From Botrytis cinerea B05.10 (Eukaryota > Ascomycota > Leotiomycetes > Helotiales > Sclerotiniaceae): 64,000 nt of DNA. The DNA is taken from positions 1,240,001 through 1,304,000 of the forward strand of contig NC_037314.1 of assembly GCF_000143535.2 (NCBI RefSeq), read 5' to 3'. This document shows, one piece after another, positions 12,101 through 23,846 of this stretch; position 1 is the first letter of the stretch; each line of letters begins with the position of its first letter. The notes below the pieces were generated by a model. That model searched no databases and was not told the origin of the DNA. It saw only the letters and a program-made list of their open reading frames with translations. The translations under genes were made by a program, and so were the position numbers.

Positions 12101-12329
12101 GTCTCCCCCAGTTGTTAACCAGCAACCGTCCTTGATTGAAATTTACCACCAAAGTGAACAGCGACTCCAGGAAGCTGTGAAACAATTGCATGATCCCAAG
12201 AGTGCAAATGGAATGACCAACTTGAGAAATGCCAGTGACTGCATCAAGATGATGGCGCAGACTCTTCAGAAGATCAACCAGGCATCTCCAGCCATGAGCC
12301 GTACCTTCAGCCATGGATCTATGGGTTGA
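9189..12329 (+). CDS. C2H2 zinc-finger protein, probable transcription factor
   Basis: The secure part is 10540-11676 joined to 11735-12329 (donor GTAGGA, acceptor CTACAG), which restores LKCNYDKFVDSHLKPYRC. Three C2H2-type fingers lie near the C-terminus: CPWEGNASC..., CKIAAC...RHEREAH and CKYDGC...DHMKRVH with FPRRWNLYDHMKRVH, a segment common in fungal C2H2 regulators. Upstream is about 370 residues of Ser/Thr/Pro/Gly-rich disordered sequence; downstream is a basic stretch (SKKRKQD, possible NLS) and a helical tail. The proposed first exon 9189-9235 starts CCATGGC and joins 10540 in phase (MAGFDTQSHSRKASAS...), giving 592 residues with a 1304-base first intron. The alternative start at 10508 lies in sequence that looks like the intron end (TACTAAC...TGTAG). 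The start is therefore uncertain; targets are unknown. Confidence 0.8.
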
Positions 12330-12363
12330 GTGAATTATTCGCTTTAGCACATTTGAAATTATT

Positions 12364-12426
12364 GTAAGTAGACCCCATATTTCTATCCAGTTCCATGGGG
12401 CATTTTAACTAACATGCTTTCGTTAG
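12364..12426 (+). other. Intron in the 3' untranslated region of the C2H2 gene
   Basis: GTAAGT, a CTAAC branch site and a GTTAG acceptor define a 63-base intron beginning 35 bases after the stop codon. No reading frame is continued by removing it, so I read it as a 3'-UTR intron. Its position could affect transcript stability. Confidence 0.55.
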
Positions 12427-15400
12427 CTACTTGCACCGACTTATCTCCACAAGGATGTTTTCCCGCAACCATTATAACGAAGCGGATCCAGCCCGCTCAG
12501 ACAATCCTGTCAGGAAATCCCAGGACATTTATAATATTCGACAGAATGGAAAGTCATGGAACCAGTCATGCATACGTACCCCAGAATTAGGAGCCAGCCA
12601 CAAGGACCCTTTTTTTATGCCAATGCCAGGAATTAGTGTCTCAGGGTCGACAGTACCAGTCTGTCTCTTTCAATCCCATTATGAAACTATTACAAGCCGT
12701 GGATTTTGCATGCTTTTCATCGAATAAACAGATGCCAACCTACAAGGTTAGCTTGGCGATAAAAGAATTGAGAGAAGGACCAAGGGGAAGAGGAGTGGTC
12801 ACATTGGAAAGAAACAGAGTAGAAGACGTGGTATTTTTATTTTTTATTTTTGGGTTTTGATTATAGTGTTTGTTCACTTAGACTATCGTCTTGGTTTGGG
12901 AGGTATGGATTGGTATAAAAGCTTTATAGCAGTCATAGCAGGCCAGCTGGCATCTTTTGGAAAGAATTTGGGAGGACAGATACCATTGGGATTCAGGAAC
13001 TTGGAGGACTTTTGAAATTTAGATAGATACCTAGGAGTTTTAGCGGATTGATTGTATTGAACGGTATCGGATAAAGGAATGGGAATGAAAGTTATGTTTT
13101 TATAGATTTGATTGTCTATGGGAACGTGTACTAGATAGTTAGGAGCTTGGATAAGTGATTACTTTACCTGGATAGTAAAGAGAATGTATAGACAATAGAA
13201 TCTATACTACCGTACATACATCAAGAAATAAACATCACATTTCAGAATTTATAACCCTTTTCACTTTCTGTTTGTGGTATCTACACTAGTTATATATTCG
13301 AGAATGACCAGCTGAGTAAAGTTTTCGTGGAATTCTACTCCGGATGTTCGCATGATGAGATTAAGGGGGCAGATCCATAACATACATACACACATGGATT
13401 CGGGACAACCCCGATTTTAATGGAGGATCGCATTCACTATAGAAACTTTACGAGCTCCTCATTCAAACGTCGAAGTGGATGACGGTTTAAGAAATGTGTA
13501 TTAGCGGTGTACATTGCCCCTTCATTCATCTTCTTTTCATTTATTCGACTATTGGCATTGATAACCTTATATCAATGACATATCATGGCATAGCCTCTTC
13601 TATCCTGTGACACCGTGACCCACGAACGTAAAATTTCAGATATCAGGATACCAAGAAAGTGATACTTTCCACCTGGCTTTCTGCGTTGCATGGTTTTGGC
13701 CATGGATGCACACTGCCTGGGGTACCTTGTTCAGAGCTATATTTTGGTCTAGAGAGGCGCACCTATATTCGGTGACTTGGTGAAGAAGAAGCCAATACTC
13801 TTGACAATGAGGGGTCAAAATATGGCGTTGAAATGTTTTCGAAACATGTGCAATTGTCTGTCTGATGTACCGAGCCTATAATACTTAGCAAATGACGATG
13901 AAATACATATCTCGAAATCTAGAAGATCATAGATCGGTCGGTCGTTGAGTAAAAGGCTTTCAAACCATTGGGGACGTAATTGCATATGGGTGGTGAATGG
14001 AATACTGGTGTAATAGTAGCGTTCCAAACATGCGAGTTTCTGGCCACAAGAGATGCAGAGCAGTGACTCGCTAAAGTTCAATATCTCAATACTTTTTGGG
14101 AATTTGTTGTGCTGTGTTCATGTACTCAGACACCTGGTATGTGAAGGGGTATCCTGCTTGCACTGCATCGCTATCACTTGATTTGCGAAAGGTGGCCAAG
14201 TTTACAGTATGTCTAAGCCCCAGGAAGACAGTTTGAGAGCAGCAGCAATAGCAGTGCAGAAGGAGTAAAGCGGATTGTTCTCATGTGGAAAAACAAACTA
14301 ATGTGCTTGCTACCATTTCAGACAGTCTTGGCTTCACTTCCGATCATCGGTCCGATTGTGTTCCTGGAGATTATTCTTGCGTAGCATGATGGAAGGGCTA
14401 TTGGTCTCTTCAAGAATTCGGAAAGCATAGAAAGAAAACACTTTGTAGAATTCCAGATCGCAAGTTTGAATTTGATGGATGAATGCTAAATTCAACGATT
14501 GCAGGACGAGGTAAGAAGTATTCTTTGTGCAAATTTGCTTTCCCTCTATCCATAAAGTCCCGATCGGGATATCGATCATGTGACTATACAGAGGGTATTG
14601 TACTAGCTAGCTCGGCGCTAGCACTTCTCTATGTAATTACATAGCTTCTCATGGATAATAATGACCAAGAACGAATACAACCACAATAGACTTGAGTACT
14701 TTGACACTTATCAACCAAGCCAACACCAACAGTCCCTTTCCTGTCTTACATTATCAGTTGGTCCTTGACAAGTTGATAAAGTCCTGGAGGATGTATCTAG
14801 CATCAATTGGTGTGCAATAGCCATAGCGAGAATAGAGAGAAGGCTATCAGGACTTGTGTTTACTTAAATATCAACAGACTTTAACCATAGGGGCTACATC
14901 TGTAGGCTCGTAACTTCTTGATCAGGGAACGCCACATTAATATTTGTATAGCCGTGGAAACACGTTATGTAATGATTGGCTTGCTTCAGAATTCTTGCAT
15001 TAGGCTCATACCCAGAATCTTAAGTATATCTGTTTGCGGTCATGATAATTGTGCGATATGCAGCGTTTCAGGAAAAGAGTATAATGAAAATAGCTTTTTG
15101 AGTGAAGAATATTCGTTTATGATGTCGGCAGGTAGGGAAAGCGGACTTGCTATGTGGTCGTTTAATCTGTGATAAATGCTAATGACACAAATTTTTTTGA
15201 GTTGAGTGGGAAAAACTAAGACTGAAGTTGACTTTAGGAGTAAGTTTCTGACAAGCAAACAAACAGCGCCTCGTGTAGAAACGAAGTGATGCATCTCGGG
15301 GGCATACCCACCGGGAATTGCTATTTTGAATAATCGATCAAAGGCACTAATGTGTATCCAACGAGATTGGTGTAAAGGAAAAAGAAAGACAGATACCTAC

Positions 15401-18059
15401 TAATAAGCATTTATTTCAGTTTCTGCGAGAGTGGCTACCGATTGGACTAGAAATGCCTAAGTAAATTAGATACTCCAAGGGCCAGCTGTTATTGGATCGT
15501 CGCGACGACAAGATACAGCATTACTACTTACCTATTACAATGCCGGAGCCCAGTTCAGAACCAAATTCTAACAATTGATTGATGAAATAATGCCATTAAC
15601 ATCGTATTTAGAGATACTGTCCAATTATGTGTAGTGATGGAGTTTTCTCGCGTATTCACCGGAATCATTGATGGTTCACGGATCTACGGATGTGCGTTTC
15701 ATACAAGGACTGAAAATTGGAAGTTCGAAAACAAGTTAATCATCACTCTTGCTCACATCGCAGAATCCAATATAGCTATGTATCTCCAACTGTTAAACTT
15801 GGATTCTGTCTCTGGGATGTGCAAGACTTGGAAGAACATCAGTCTCCCAAAATTTGATCATTCACATCGTCGCATGATAAACCGACGAAAGAAGATCCAT
15901 GAGAAGAGAAGCATTCGATGGCATTGATTGATGCTGACTGGAACAACATACGAGTATATTAGAGCTTGGAAGTTATAAAAATGGATGAACATTCCGCAAA
16001 ATGTTACAATTCCGTCTTCATTACTAATTTGCAAGCACTGCATATAATTTCTCTCAAATAAATTATAGATACCAGCACTTCCTCATAATGACATACTCAC
16101 AGTAAAAGCTCGACTTTCATAACACAATCAGAGTATTCTTTTCGATGAGTATTGCAATTTGGGCTAAGCACAATCCTTGACATTCACCAATTTCGTGGAT
16201 ATCTAACCCATTGATTGATATTGTCTTGGAGAGAATGTTGAAACACATCAACTAATCTCTAATTTTGCCGAACTTTGGGCCACAGAAAAATAGCCATCAC
16301 GCATCATAGTTGGTAAATCATAATTTGAATAGCCTCGATTCCCCTTTACACGTTGACAGAAACATTGATAACTTGCTGGGACCCATTTGTTGTGCCAGAA
16401 AAGGTCCTGAAACTCCAACTTGAAGGTGTGTTAGCCATTACTCAATCAAAGACACTCAAATAATGCTTTGTGGATGGATTTGGGCTTACAATAGTTGCTT
16501 GAGGTCATATCGAGCTAGCCTTAAAAGATATCATAGCACTGCTTTTCTATGTTTCGACGAAATCACGATTATACAACATACAGGTTCATCTTTCTCGTTA
16601 ACATGAAACACAAATTATCCAACTAGAGTACAGGCTGTGGAAGTACCTACTACACCACCGAGGACATTCGTGATTTTTTTCAAATCCGGCATGCCAACCA
16701 AACATCGCTATGAAATCAGCGATATGACATTCGGTGCCATAGATGAGCATGAAGACTTCTCTCCATTTTACTTCCAAGCTGATAACTATTAAGTCTCAAA
16801 CAATCGGTCATTGGTGATGCCGCTATGCTTCGCAAAACTTCGTTTATACGAACGAAAAGAACTCGCCAAGAATACATTTGGACCCATATACGATTTGTAG
16901 AGTGGCAAATTTCAAGCCGTAACAGTTTGATCTGTTTCCCACAGTCTGACTCTAGATAATCTGGACTTTTGTTCCGAATTAGGCTGAATCCAATCTTAGA
17001 AAAATAGCGTAATCAGATGGATTTGAACTTGACAGAGAGCAGAATCGCATGGAGAAGAAGGCAAGGCTAGAGCGTCCAACTCACCACAAGAGATAAAAAA
17101 GAGTTATTTGACCGAAAAAAATCACTCATCACGCCTTGACAGGTCTAAAATGTGATTAGTGTCAAAATGCCGGCACTCCCAGATCACACTGTAAGGGCAT
17201 AGTGGGATTTGTGACACTTTTGACTTGGCTCTCTTGTTATGATTGGTCTGCATAGGCCAAATCGTTTCCCCATATAGACTAGAGCTAGTTGGTCGTCAGT
17301 TGGATAGATGGATCACTTTTCCTGCGTCCCATTTAAAATCCACAACTCCGAGTTTCTGATATTTGTGAATCTCGTTTAGCTGCACCAACATGTGATATCG
17401 GGACCGATGCATCCTTTGAAGTTCGCGACGATCCTCAGCTTCTTGAGCTTTTAAGATTGAGAAAACGTAACGGGAATGCCACTTCACGCAGATTTCTGAC
17501 GTTTACTGGGTCTTTGAACTGCCAAAGACCACATTGCTGTTGTGCGAGAAGAACGGAGAGACCAGCTCTGCTGCCTGGAGTTGTTTGTGTAGATGAGATG
17601 AAATGATCTGATTAGATCTGACGATGAAATACTTGTCCAACGCTTGACTGATTGATTAGATTTATTGATTAGATATCGGTTATAACTGAAAACACCCTTT
17701 CCACCCAACTTTCACAAGGCTTGGTTGTTCCAGGGATTTGGCTCACTTCTCGTTTAGATGGCTCACTTAATTAGTGTGCTCCATAATGGTCCATTAAACA
17801 ATCCGAACAAAAAGTTAAAATTAATGAACAGCAAGTATTCTGTGCAGCATCTGGCATGTTCACTTGACGACATCCTTGATGACTCAAGGTCTACTTCTCT
17901 AAGGAAAACCTTTTTCGATTGACTGCGATGTGCCTTGCTATCATGATTCTCGATCTCATTGATATCCATGAACTCCTCTCAGAGCTGAGAGACATTTTCC
18001 AATGATTGCAAGTACAGAAGTTTCTGGGGCGAGGAGCCACAACCGTCTCAACTGCCCCC
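12427..18059. other. 5.6 kb gene-poor region
   Basis: After the likely 3' UTR of the C2H2 gene (to roughly 13.2 kb), open frames do not exceed 97 codons and resemble no known family on either strand. I found no tRNA, terminal repeats or transposase motifs. Minus-strand frames at 13815-14081 and 17296-17487 have somewhat protein-like composition but no supporting exon chain. Confidence 0.35.
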
Positions 18060-18069
18060 ACTAAAAGTT

Positions 18070-18078
18070 TTATCAGAT
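18070..18078 (-). promoter_or_regulatory. GATA-type iron-response site (ATCTGATAA)
   Basis: TTATCAGAT on the plus strand is a perfect reverse complement of ATCWGATAA, the site bound by fungal siderophore GATA repressors (SreA/SRE/Urbs1 family). It lies 1.3 kb upstream of the siderophore transporter. Function is inferred from the consensus and its context. Confidence 0.4.
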
Positions 18079-18714
18079 CTTACCCCTGTCAAGCGTTCTC
18101 CGACTTTCTCCATTTTCGTGATCCCTACAAGGAAACCTTGTCCGACAGTGAATAAAAGCATGTCCGCCATGCTTCAATGTGAAGTTATACTTCGATGGGC
18201 GTGATACTAATAAAATACACCCAAAATGGCAGATTGAGTCATGTCGAATGTGGTTGAATGCTGCCAGATACTGATAAAACTACCCCTTGACATTTACTAT
18301 ATAATATAACATCGTTTGCAGCCCAACTCACTTTTTTTTCGGGAATCTCCTGATAACGTTACGTTACCTACCCTCCAGGTATAAAGCAGAAAGAGGAAAG
18401 GCTTCATTACATCGATGTACGTAACCATAAACATAGTGACATTGGCACTACCTCCAAGTTGCAACTGAGTAAAGTTCTGTTGACCAACATTCGAGCCTTC
18501 CTGGCTTCTAACTTCTAAAGGACCTTTCGCCGTTAGCCGGTAATCGTCGAGATACTTTACCGAGAAAAAGAAGAGAATGGAAGTGCAGCACTAACGTGAG
18601 AAGACGAATGCCATAAACACATACCGAGTGGCTAGAGTGAATGAATGAATCAATAGCTTCGTTCGCCACTTCCTTAATCAATCTAATCAGATGGGGCATG
18701 AGAAGATTTTAAAG

Positions 18715-18723
18715 TTATCAGAT
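18715..18723 (-). promoter_or_regulatory. Second GATA-type iron-response site (ATCTGATAA)
   Basis: This is a second perfect ATCTGATAA, about 650 bases upstream of the siderophore transporter start and in the same orientation as the first. Two copies of a nine-base consensus in one promoter region suggest iron-dependent repression of the transporter. Confidence 0.45.
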
Positions 18724-19369
18724 CCGACAATGAATAAAACCTTAGCCGGCCGGACTATACTTAATGCTCGGAGAACAAGGTTTTGTCAAGATAGCAAGTA
18801 ACGTGAATCTAACCAACCAATCATAACTCCAGCCCTGAATATCTGTAGAAAAATCTTCTCCTCGCTCTATCATTTGATTGGATATCACAAATTTAATATT
18901 GATAGCGGATCTTTGCCTTCTTGTGTAGCGGAATGGAGCCATCTACCATGATCCCACCAAACAGAATGCTATCTGTATGGCTCACGGGCTGGACCCCTCT
19001 CCATAATTTAGTTATGGGATTACGGAAGCTCCGATTTTACTGCCATACGATAGTCACACGGGTATGTATAACAATAATACTGCAACTGCTGATTTCCGAA
19101 CTCGAAGGGATGGCACGGAGACCAAGTTACGCTAGAAGCAATAAGTAGGTATGCACACCGTAAACTAGCTTTCTTTTTTCGCCATACAGTACTAGTACAT
19201 ATGATATATGTTGTACTTGTAGCTCAAAGATCTTCATCTTCATCTTTCTCTTCATATCTCGATTGATATTCAATCGTCAAATTTTCATCCAAGCAATAAA
19301 CTTCGCGTATCTCTTCAAACCAGCCCACGGTGACGGGACAGAGATATCGACACCAATATTCAACACAAC

Positions 19370-21388
19370 ATGGGTTTCAGGCCATGGAGAACAAAGACTG
19401 ACGGCTTAGTCTCTGAGGTTGCCGTCGGTCCTGAGATGACAGCGTATCCTGATGGTCTCGATCACAAGAATGATGGCCTCAACACAGCCGTCAACGATCC
19501 AGCAAGTTCGGTCGATGATAGACCCGTGGAGGATGCTCAGCATGGTGTTCAAGCAGTAGAAGCTGTTACTTTGGTCTGGACCAAAAACCAATTATATTTG
19601 GCATACGCATTGTGAGTTGTTAATTATCTTAATGAATTCTTCACTATGGGAACAAGGCTCTAATATGAAATAGCATTTTCCTCGTTTTCTTCGTGATTTC
19701 TATGCAACAACAAATCCAGAACAACCTTTCGGTCTATGTTACCTCTTCTTTCATCCTCTTGCCTTTGACTGGTACCACTAGTATCGTATCAAGCATTGTT
19801 GGTGGTGTCTTCAGACTTCCAACTGCTAAATTTATTGATTTGATTGGTCGTGCCGAAGGATTCGCGGTCATGACCGGTTTCGCTACAATAGGTATTATTC
19901 CACCACCTTCCCGTGTCACAGTAATTCTTGGCTGCCTTCGATGTATCTAATCATGTACAGGTCTGATCATGATGGCTGCGTGCAAGAACGTAGAAACTTA
20001 CGCAGCTGCACAAGTGAGTATTGAGTCTAGTCCTCTCTCGACTCGTAATCACTAACAGACTTAGGTATTTTATTGGTTGGGATTCGATGGTATGATGTAT
20101 GTCCTCGATGTCTTCATGGCCGATACATCAAGTCTGAAGAATCGAGCCTTGGTTTTCGCTTTCTCGACTACTCCATATATTGTAACAACATGGGTTGGAC
20201 CTCCTGCTGCATCGTCATTCCTCAAGACAAGTGGATGGCCATGGGCCTTCGGTACTTTCGCAATCATCACTCCCGTGATCTGCATCCCAATTCTTTCACT
20301 TTTATGGGTTAATCAAGGTAAGGCAAAAAAAGCAGGCTTAATCAAGAAGATCGATAGTGGCCGCACATGGACTGAGAGCATCAAATACTATTTCTGGGAA
20401 TTCGATGGTAAGCCTATTTCAATCTCACGCATGTTGATTCTCGTCTAAAAATTATGCAGTAATTGGTCTCCTCCTCGTCTCCGCTGGTTTTGTCCTCTTG
20501 CTTCTCCCTTTCTCCCTTGCCTCCTACCAAAAGGAAGGTTGGCACTCCGCTATGATCATCGCCATGCTCGTCATTGGAGTATTGTGTCTTATCGCTTTCG
20601 GTTTCTTCGAACGCTACGCAGGCCGCAAATCCTTCATTCCTTTCGAGCTTCTCACCGACCGCACCGTCGTAGGTGCCTGCCTCTGCGCTGCCTTCTTCTT
20701 TATCTCCTTTTACTGCTGGGACTCTTACTTTTACAGCTACCTCCAAGCAGTCCACAATCTCAGCGTCACCCACACTGGCTACGTCACCAACATATATTCC
20801 ATTGGTTCTTGCTTCTGGGCTGTAGTCATCTCCTATGCCATCCGTGTCACCGGACGTTTCAGATGGCTCGCGCTTTACTTCGCAGTGCCACTCCAAACTT
20901 TGGGTGTGGGTCTTATGATTCATTTCCGCCAGCCAGATCAACCTATCGGATACGTCATCATGTGTCAAATCTTCATCGCATTTTCCGGCGGAACCATCTC
21001 TATCTGTGAACAGATGGCTGTCATGGCCGCTGCACCACACAAAGGCGTTGCGTCTATGTTAGCACTCATTGGACTTTTCAGTTCTGTTGGAGGCGCGATT
21101 GGTGTAGCTATTTCAGGAGCAATCTATACCAACACATTCCCCGCAGCATTAGCACAGAAGATCAGCGACCCAGAATTGGCAGCTCAATTATACGGAAATC
21201 TCCTTGTCCAATTGGAGTATCCCGTTGGCAGTGTGGAGAGGGATGCAGTCTGGTATGCATATGGAGAGAGTATGAAATGGTTAGCTGTTGCCGGAGTGAT
21301 ATTCTTGATACCTTGCTTCGTGTTTGTAGGCATGTGGAGAGATTACAAGGTCGATGAGATCAAGCAAGTTAAGGGAACTGTTGCTTAG
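19370..21388 (+). CDS. Siderophore-iron transporter, MFS (SIT/ARN type)
   Basis: Five exons (19370-19611, 19674-19891, 19961-20013, 20065-20407, 20460-21388) with GTGAGT/GTATTA/GTGAGT/GTAAGC donors give 594 residues. The cytosolic N-terminus (about 65 residues) is acidic and variable. The membrane part starts near TLVWTKNQLYLAYAF and has the roughly 14 segments expected of this drug:H+ antiporter-like subfamily. Family signatures are QNNLSVYVTSSF, LPTAKFIDLIGRAEGF, YWLGFDGMMYVLDVFMADTS, WDSYFYSYLQAVHNLS and FSGGTISICEQMAVMAAAPHKGVASMLAL. The C-terminus is cytosolic, after VGMWRDYKVDEIKQ. It imports ferric siderophores at the plasma membrane by proton symport; the specific siderophore cannot be told. 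Two GATA iron sites lie upstream. No siderophore synthetase is in the window, so it may serve xenosiderophores or a synthesis locus elsewhere. Confidence 0.93.
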
Positions 21389-22192
21389 AGAAAAGGGAGT
21401 TCTTCTTTTCTGGCGGTGAGAGACGATGACTTTACTTGATGAAAAAAATGGGGGTTTGCACGGTCGCACCCTTTCTGATATACCCGTTATGTTATGGTAA
21501 TTAATGTTGATGAAAAATGAGAAGATGGAAGTCTGAAATGGGACACGTAAAATGGATTATTCGAGTCGTTAATGAAAATTAATTATAAAGCTATTTTTCA
21601 TACTTGCATTATACACACATCGTCTTTCTGTTATTGATTTGTCAAAGGTATCTTTTTCAATTACTTTCAGCTCGATTTTCGACGTGGCTATTCTGCAAGA
21701 GTGTCCCGTTGCATGCCAAGGAAAAAATCAATACTGGATAATAGTGTCCAAGGCCAGGCATCACTTTCTCCAGTGACATCGACTATTTCCATACGAGAAA
21801 AATCATGAACCTTACCCGCTTCTAGAAACTTTCCCCTCCATAAGTGACATTCATGATAGCGGCTTACTGGTCCCGAGACGGCAAGTGCTGAAAGTTCATC
21901 CATTCCTACTCATGGGCTGATTGATCATCTGAGCCACAAATTATATCTTCATGTACGGAAAAAACCAGATAACTTTTTGGACGAAGCTCAAACTCATGAA
22001 AATGTATAAATTGAACTTTCCTGGGGCTGTATTCTCCTCATGAAAAGTCATTTCTTCTTTCTCTGGTAGATTCTACACTTAACGTCTTCCTGAACTGCGA
22101 AATCTCAAAGAACTTTCTACTCCCGTAGAAGGCACGAGAAGAATCCCTTTCTCATTATACAACACCTTCAAAACCGCTCATCTTGGCTCATT
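21389..22192. other. Intergenic, promoter of the secreted hydrolase-like gene
   Basis: Non-coding on both strands as far as I can see. It carries the transporter 3' UTR and, towards 22.1 kb, a CT-rich leader for the next gene. Confidence 0.35.
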
Positions 22193-23846
22193 ATGCGTTC
22201 CCTCTTTCTCTCCCTCGTACTCCTCATCATCCATACCCAAATCTCTCGCGCCGAAACTACGTGCATTGATTTCAGATTTCTGCTGTTCATTGATTACACC
22301 CAGTACCAATTCGGCTACCCCCCTTTCAATGACAACTACGATGTAGCTACATATATCCAAGACATCAACCGTCGCGACGCCGACAAGACTTTCCATCCGA
22401 TCTCAGGCAGTCTTCCTGGAAATGGAACTTTCCGTTTCTCGGGAACATATTGCGAGCCGGTAAATGCGACTACTTTATTAGTTGCCACGCATGGATTAAT
22501 TTCTGATAGAACGTAGGTTTGCTTCATTAGCTGTGGAAAAAGCGAGTATTTGTTGACTTGATTAGGTATTGGGATATACAATACCAACCTGAAAAATACA
22601 ACTTCGCAAATTACGTAGTAGGGAAAGGATATTCGTTTCTTTCCTATGATCTTCTAGGGGCAGGTCGTTCTCAAGTGTACGTGTAAACGTTTTTCCCCTC
22701 GCTCAAGTGATGTTCCCCTCCACGAGGAAGATTCAGACAATCCAAATACAAATGATTTTATATATTATTAACATCATTATAGAGTTAGCGGTTACACTCT
22801 CCAACTCCCCATGCACGTTGCTGTCCTCGAGAAAATCCTCACCCGCATCCGCGAAAATTCGCTTTTTCCAAAATCAGTCGATCATACTGTGCCCAAGAAA
22901 ATTGTTCCCATAGGGTTTAATGTAGGTTCCCGCATTACAAATGCAGTCATAGCCAAGAATGCTTCTCTGGCAGATGCAGTAATCCTGACCGGAGTCGGCT
23001 ACAAAGCCAGCGTTGCCAGCTCCATCGGCTCTCTCTTTTCGAGCTGGAATGGAAAGATTGCAAGTACGGTGGATAAGAAATGGGAGGATTCGGGATATGA
23101 TTCGGGGTATCTGGATCAAGACGATAAGTTTGCCATCTGGAAATTGTAAGAGAGACGACTTTCATGAAAAATTGTGGGGGGCTAAGATCGAGAAAATGCT
23201 TACGGTAATTCGATATAGGTTCTATAGAAAAGGGTACTATGATACGAATCTTACAGATTCATATAGCACAGAACATCGATTTCCACAAGCTATAATGGGA
23301 AGCGCGACGGCGCCTCTAGTCAATCCGAATGCGAAAGCTTTCAAAAGCCCGGTGTTGGTCATGAAGTATGTATTATACCGACTTCTCGGCTCCCCGATAA
23401 TCTTTGTTTATTATAATCTCATTGAAAAACTACATTGAAGTGCTCTAGAGATGTCAAAGAGGGTTTCATAAGTATTCATTTCGATGCGTAAAGAAATTTC
23501 ATTATACTTCGAGATTACAGGCTGACTCTTCAATCCAAAGCGGCGAATACGATTACATAAACTGCGGTGGCAACTGTCAAGGCATTCTGGGACCATCAGC
23601 TAAAGAAGCATTCCCTAACTCCAAAAGATTGCAGACTCATGTTCAGCCAGGCGCAGCCCACAGTTTGAATTTGGCTGTAAGTTCCCCCTTTTCATGTAAC
23701 CTGATTCTGTAGTTGAATTCAGTGGCTGTGGAAGTTCTCATTATCTAGACGTCGATTAGTATTAACTGACGCTTGCATAATAACAGTACAATGCAACGGG
23801 TGGCTACCAGGTTATTGTAGATTTTCTCAAGAAAAATGGGTTCTGA
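22193..23846 (+). CDS. Secreted alpha/beta-hydrolase-like protein with altered nucleophile
   Basis: Six exons (22193-22512, 22566-22676, 22783-23145, 23219-23365, 23541-23676, 23787-23846) keep one frame and give 378 residues. A signal peptide (MRSLFLSLVLLIIHTQISRA) is clear. Fold landmarks are LLVATHGLISDRT, YSFLSYDLLGAGRS, VLVMNGEYDYINCGGNC (acid loop) and PGAAHSLNL (histidine loop). The nucleophile elbow expected as G-x-S-x-G reads GFNVG (188-192), with N190 where the serine should be. The rest of the protein is open and well formed, so this looks like a single substitution (AGT to AAT would do it) rather than a decayed gene. If real, the protein cannot be a normal serine hydrolase. Exon 5 could also begin at 23512, adding residues before GEYDY; the chosen acceptor gives the family-like join. 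Confidence 0.8.

Noticed and set aside
20414..21040. Minus-strand frame of 208 codons opposite the siderophore transporter
   Set aside because: Composition (Asp/Glu/Gly-rich) mirrors the complement of a hydrophobic transporter; no independent support.
23366..23540. Possible frame break in the secreted hydrolase-like gene
   Set aside because: The acceptor at 23520 leads to a stop, but using the AAAG acceptor at 23540 gives VLVMNGEYDYINCGGNC in frame, matching the expected fold.
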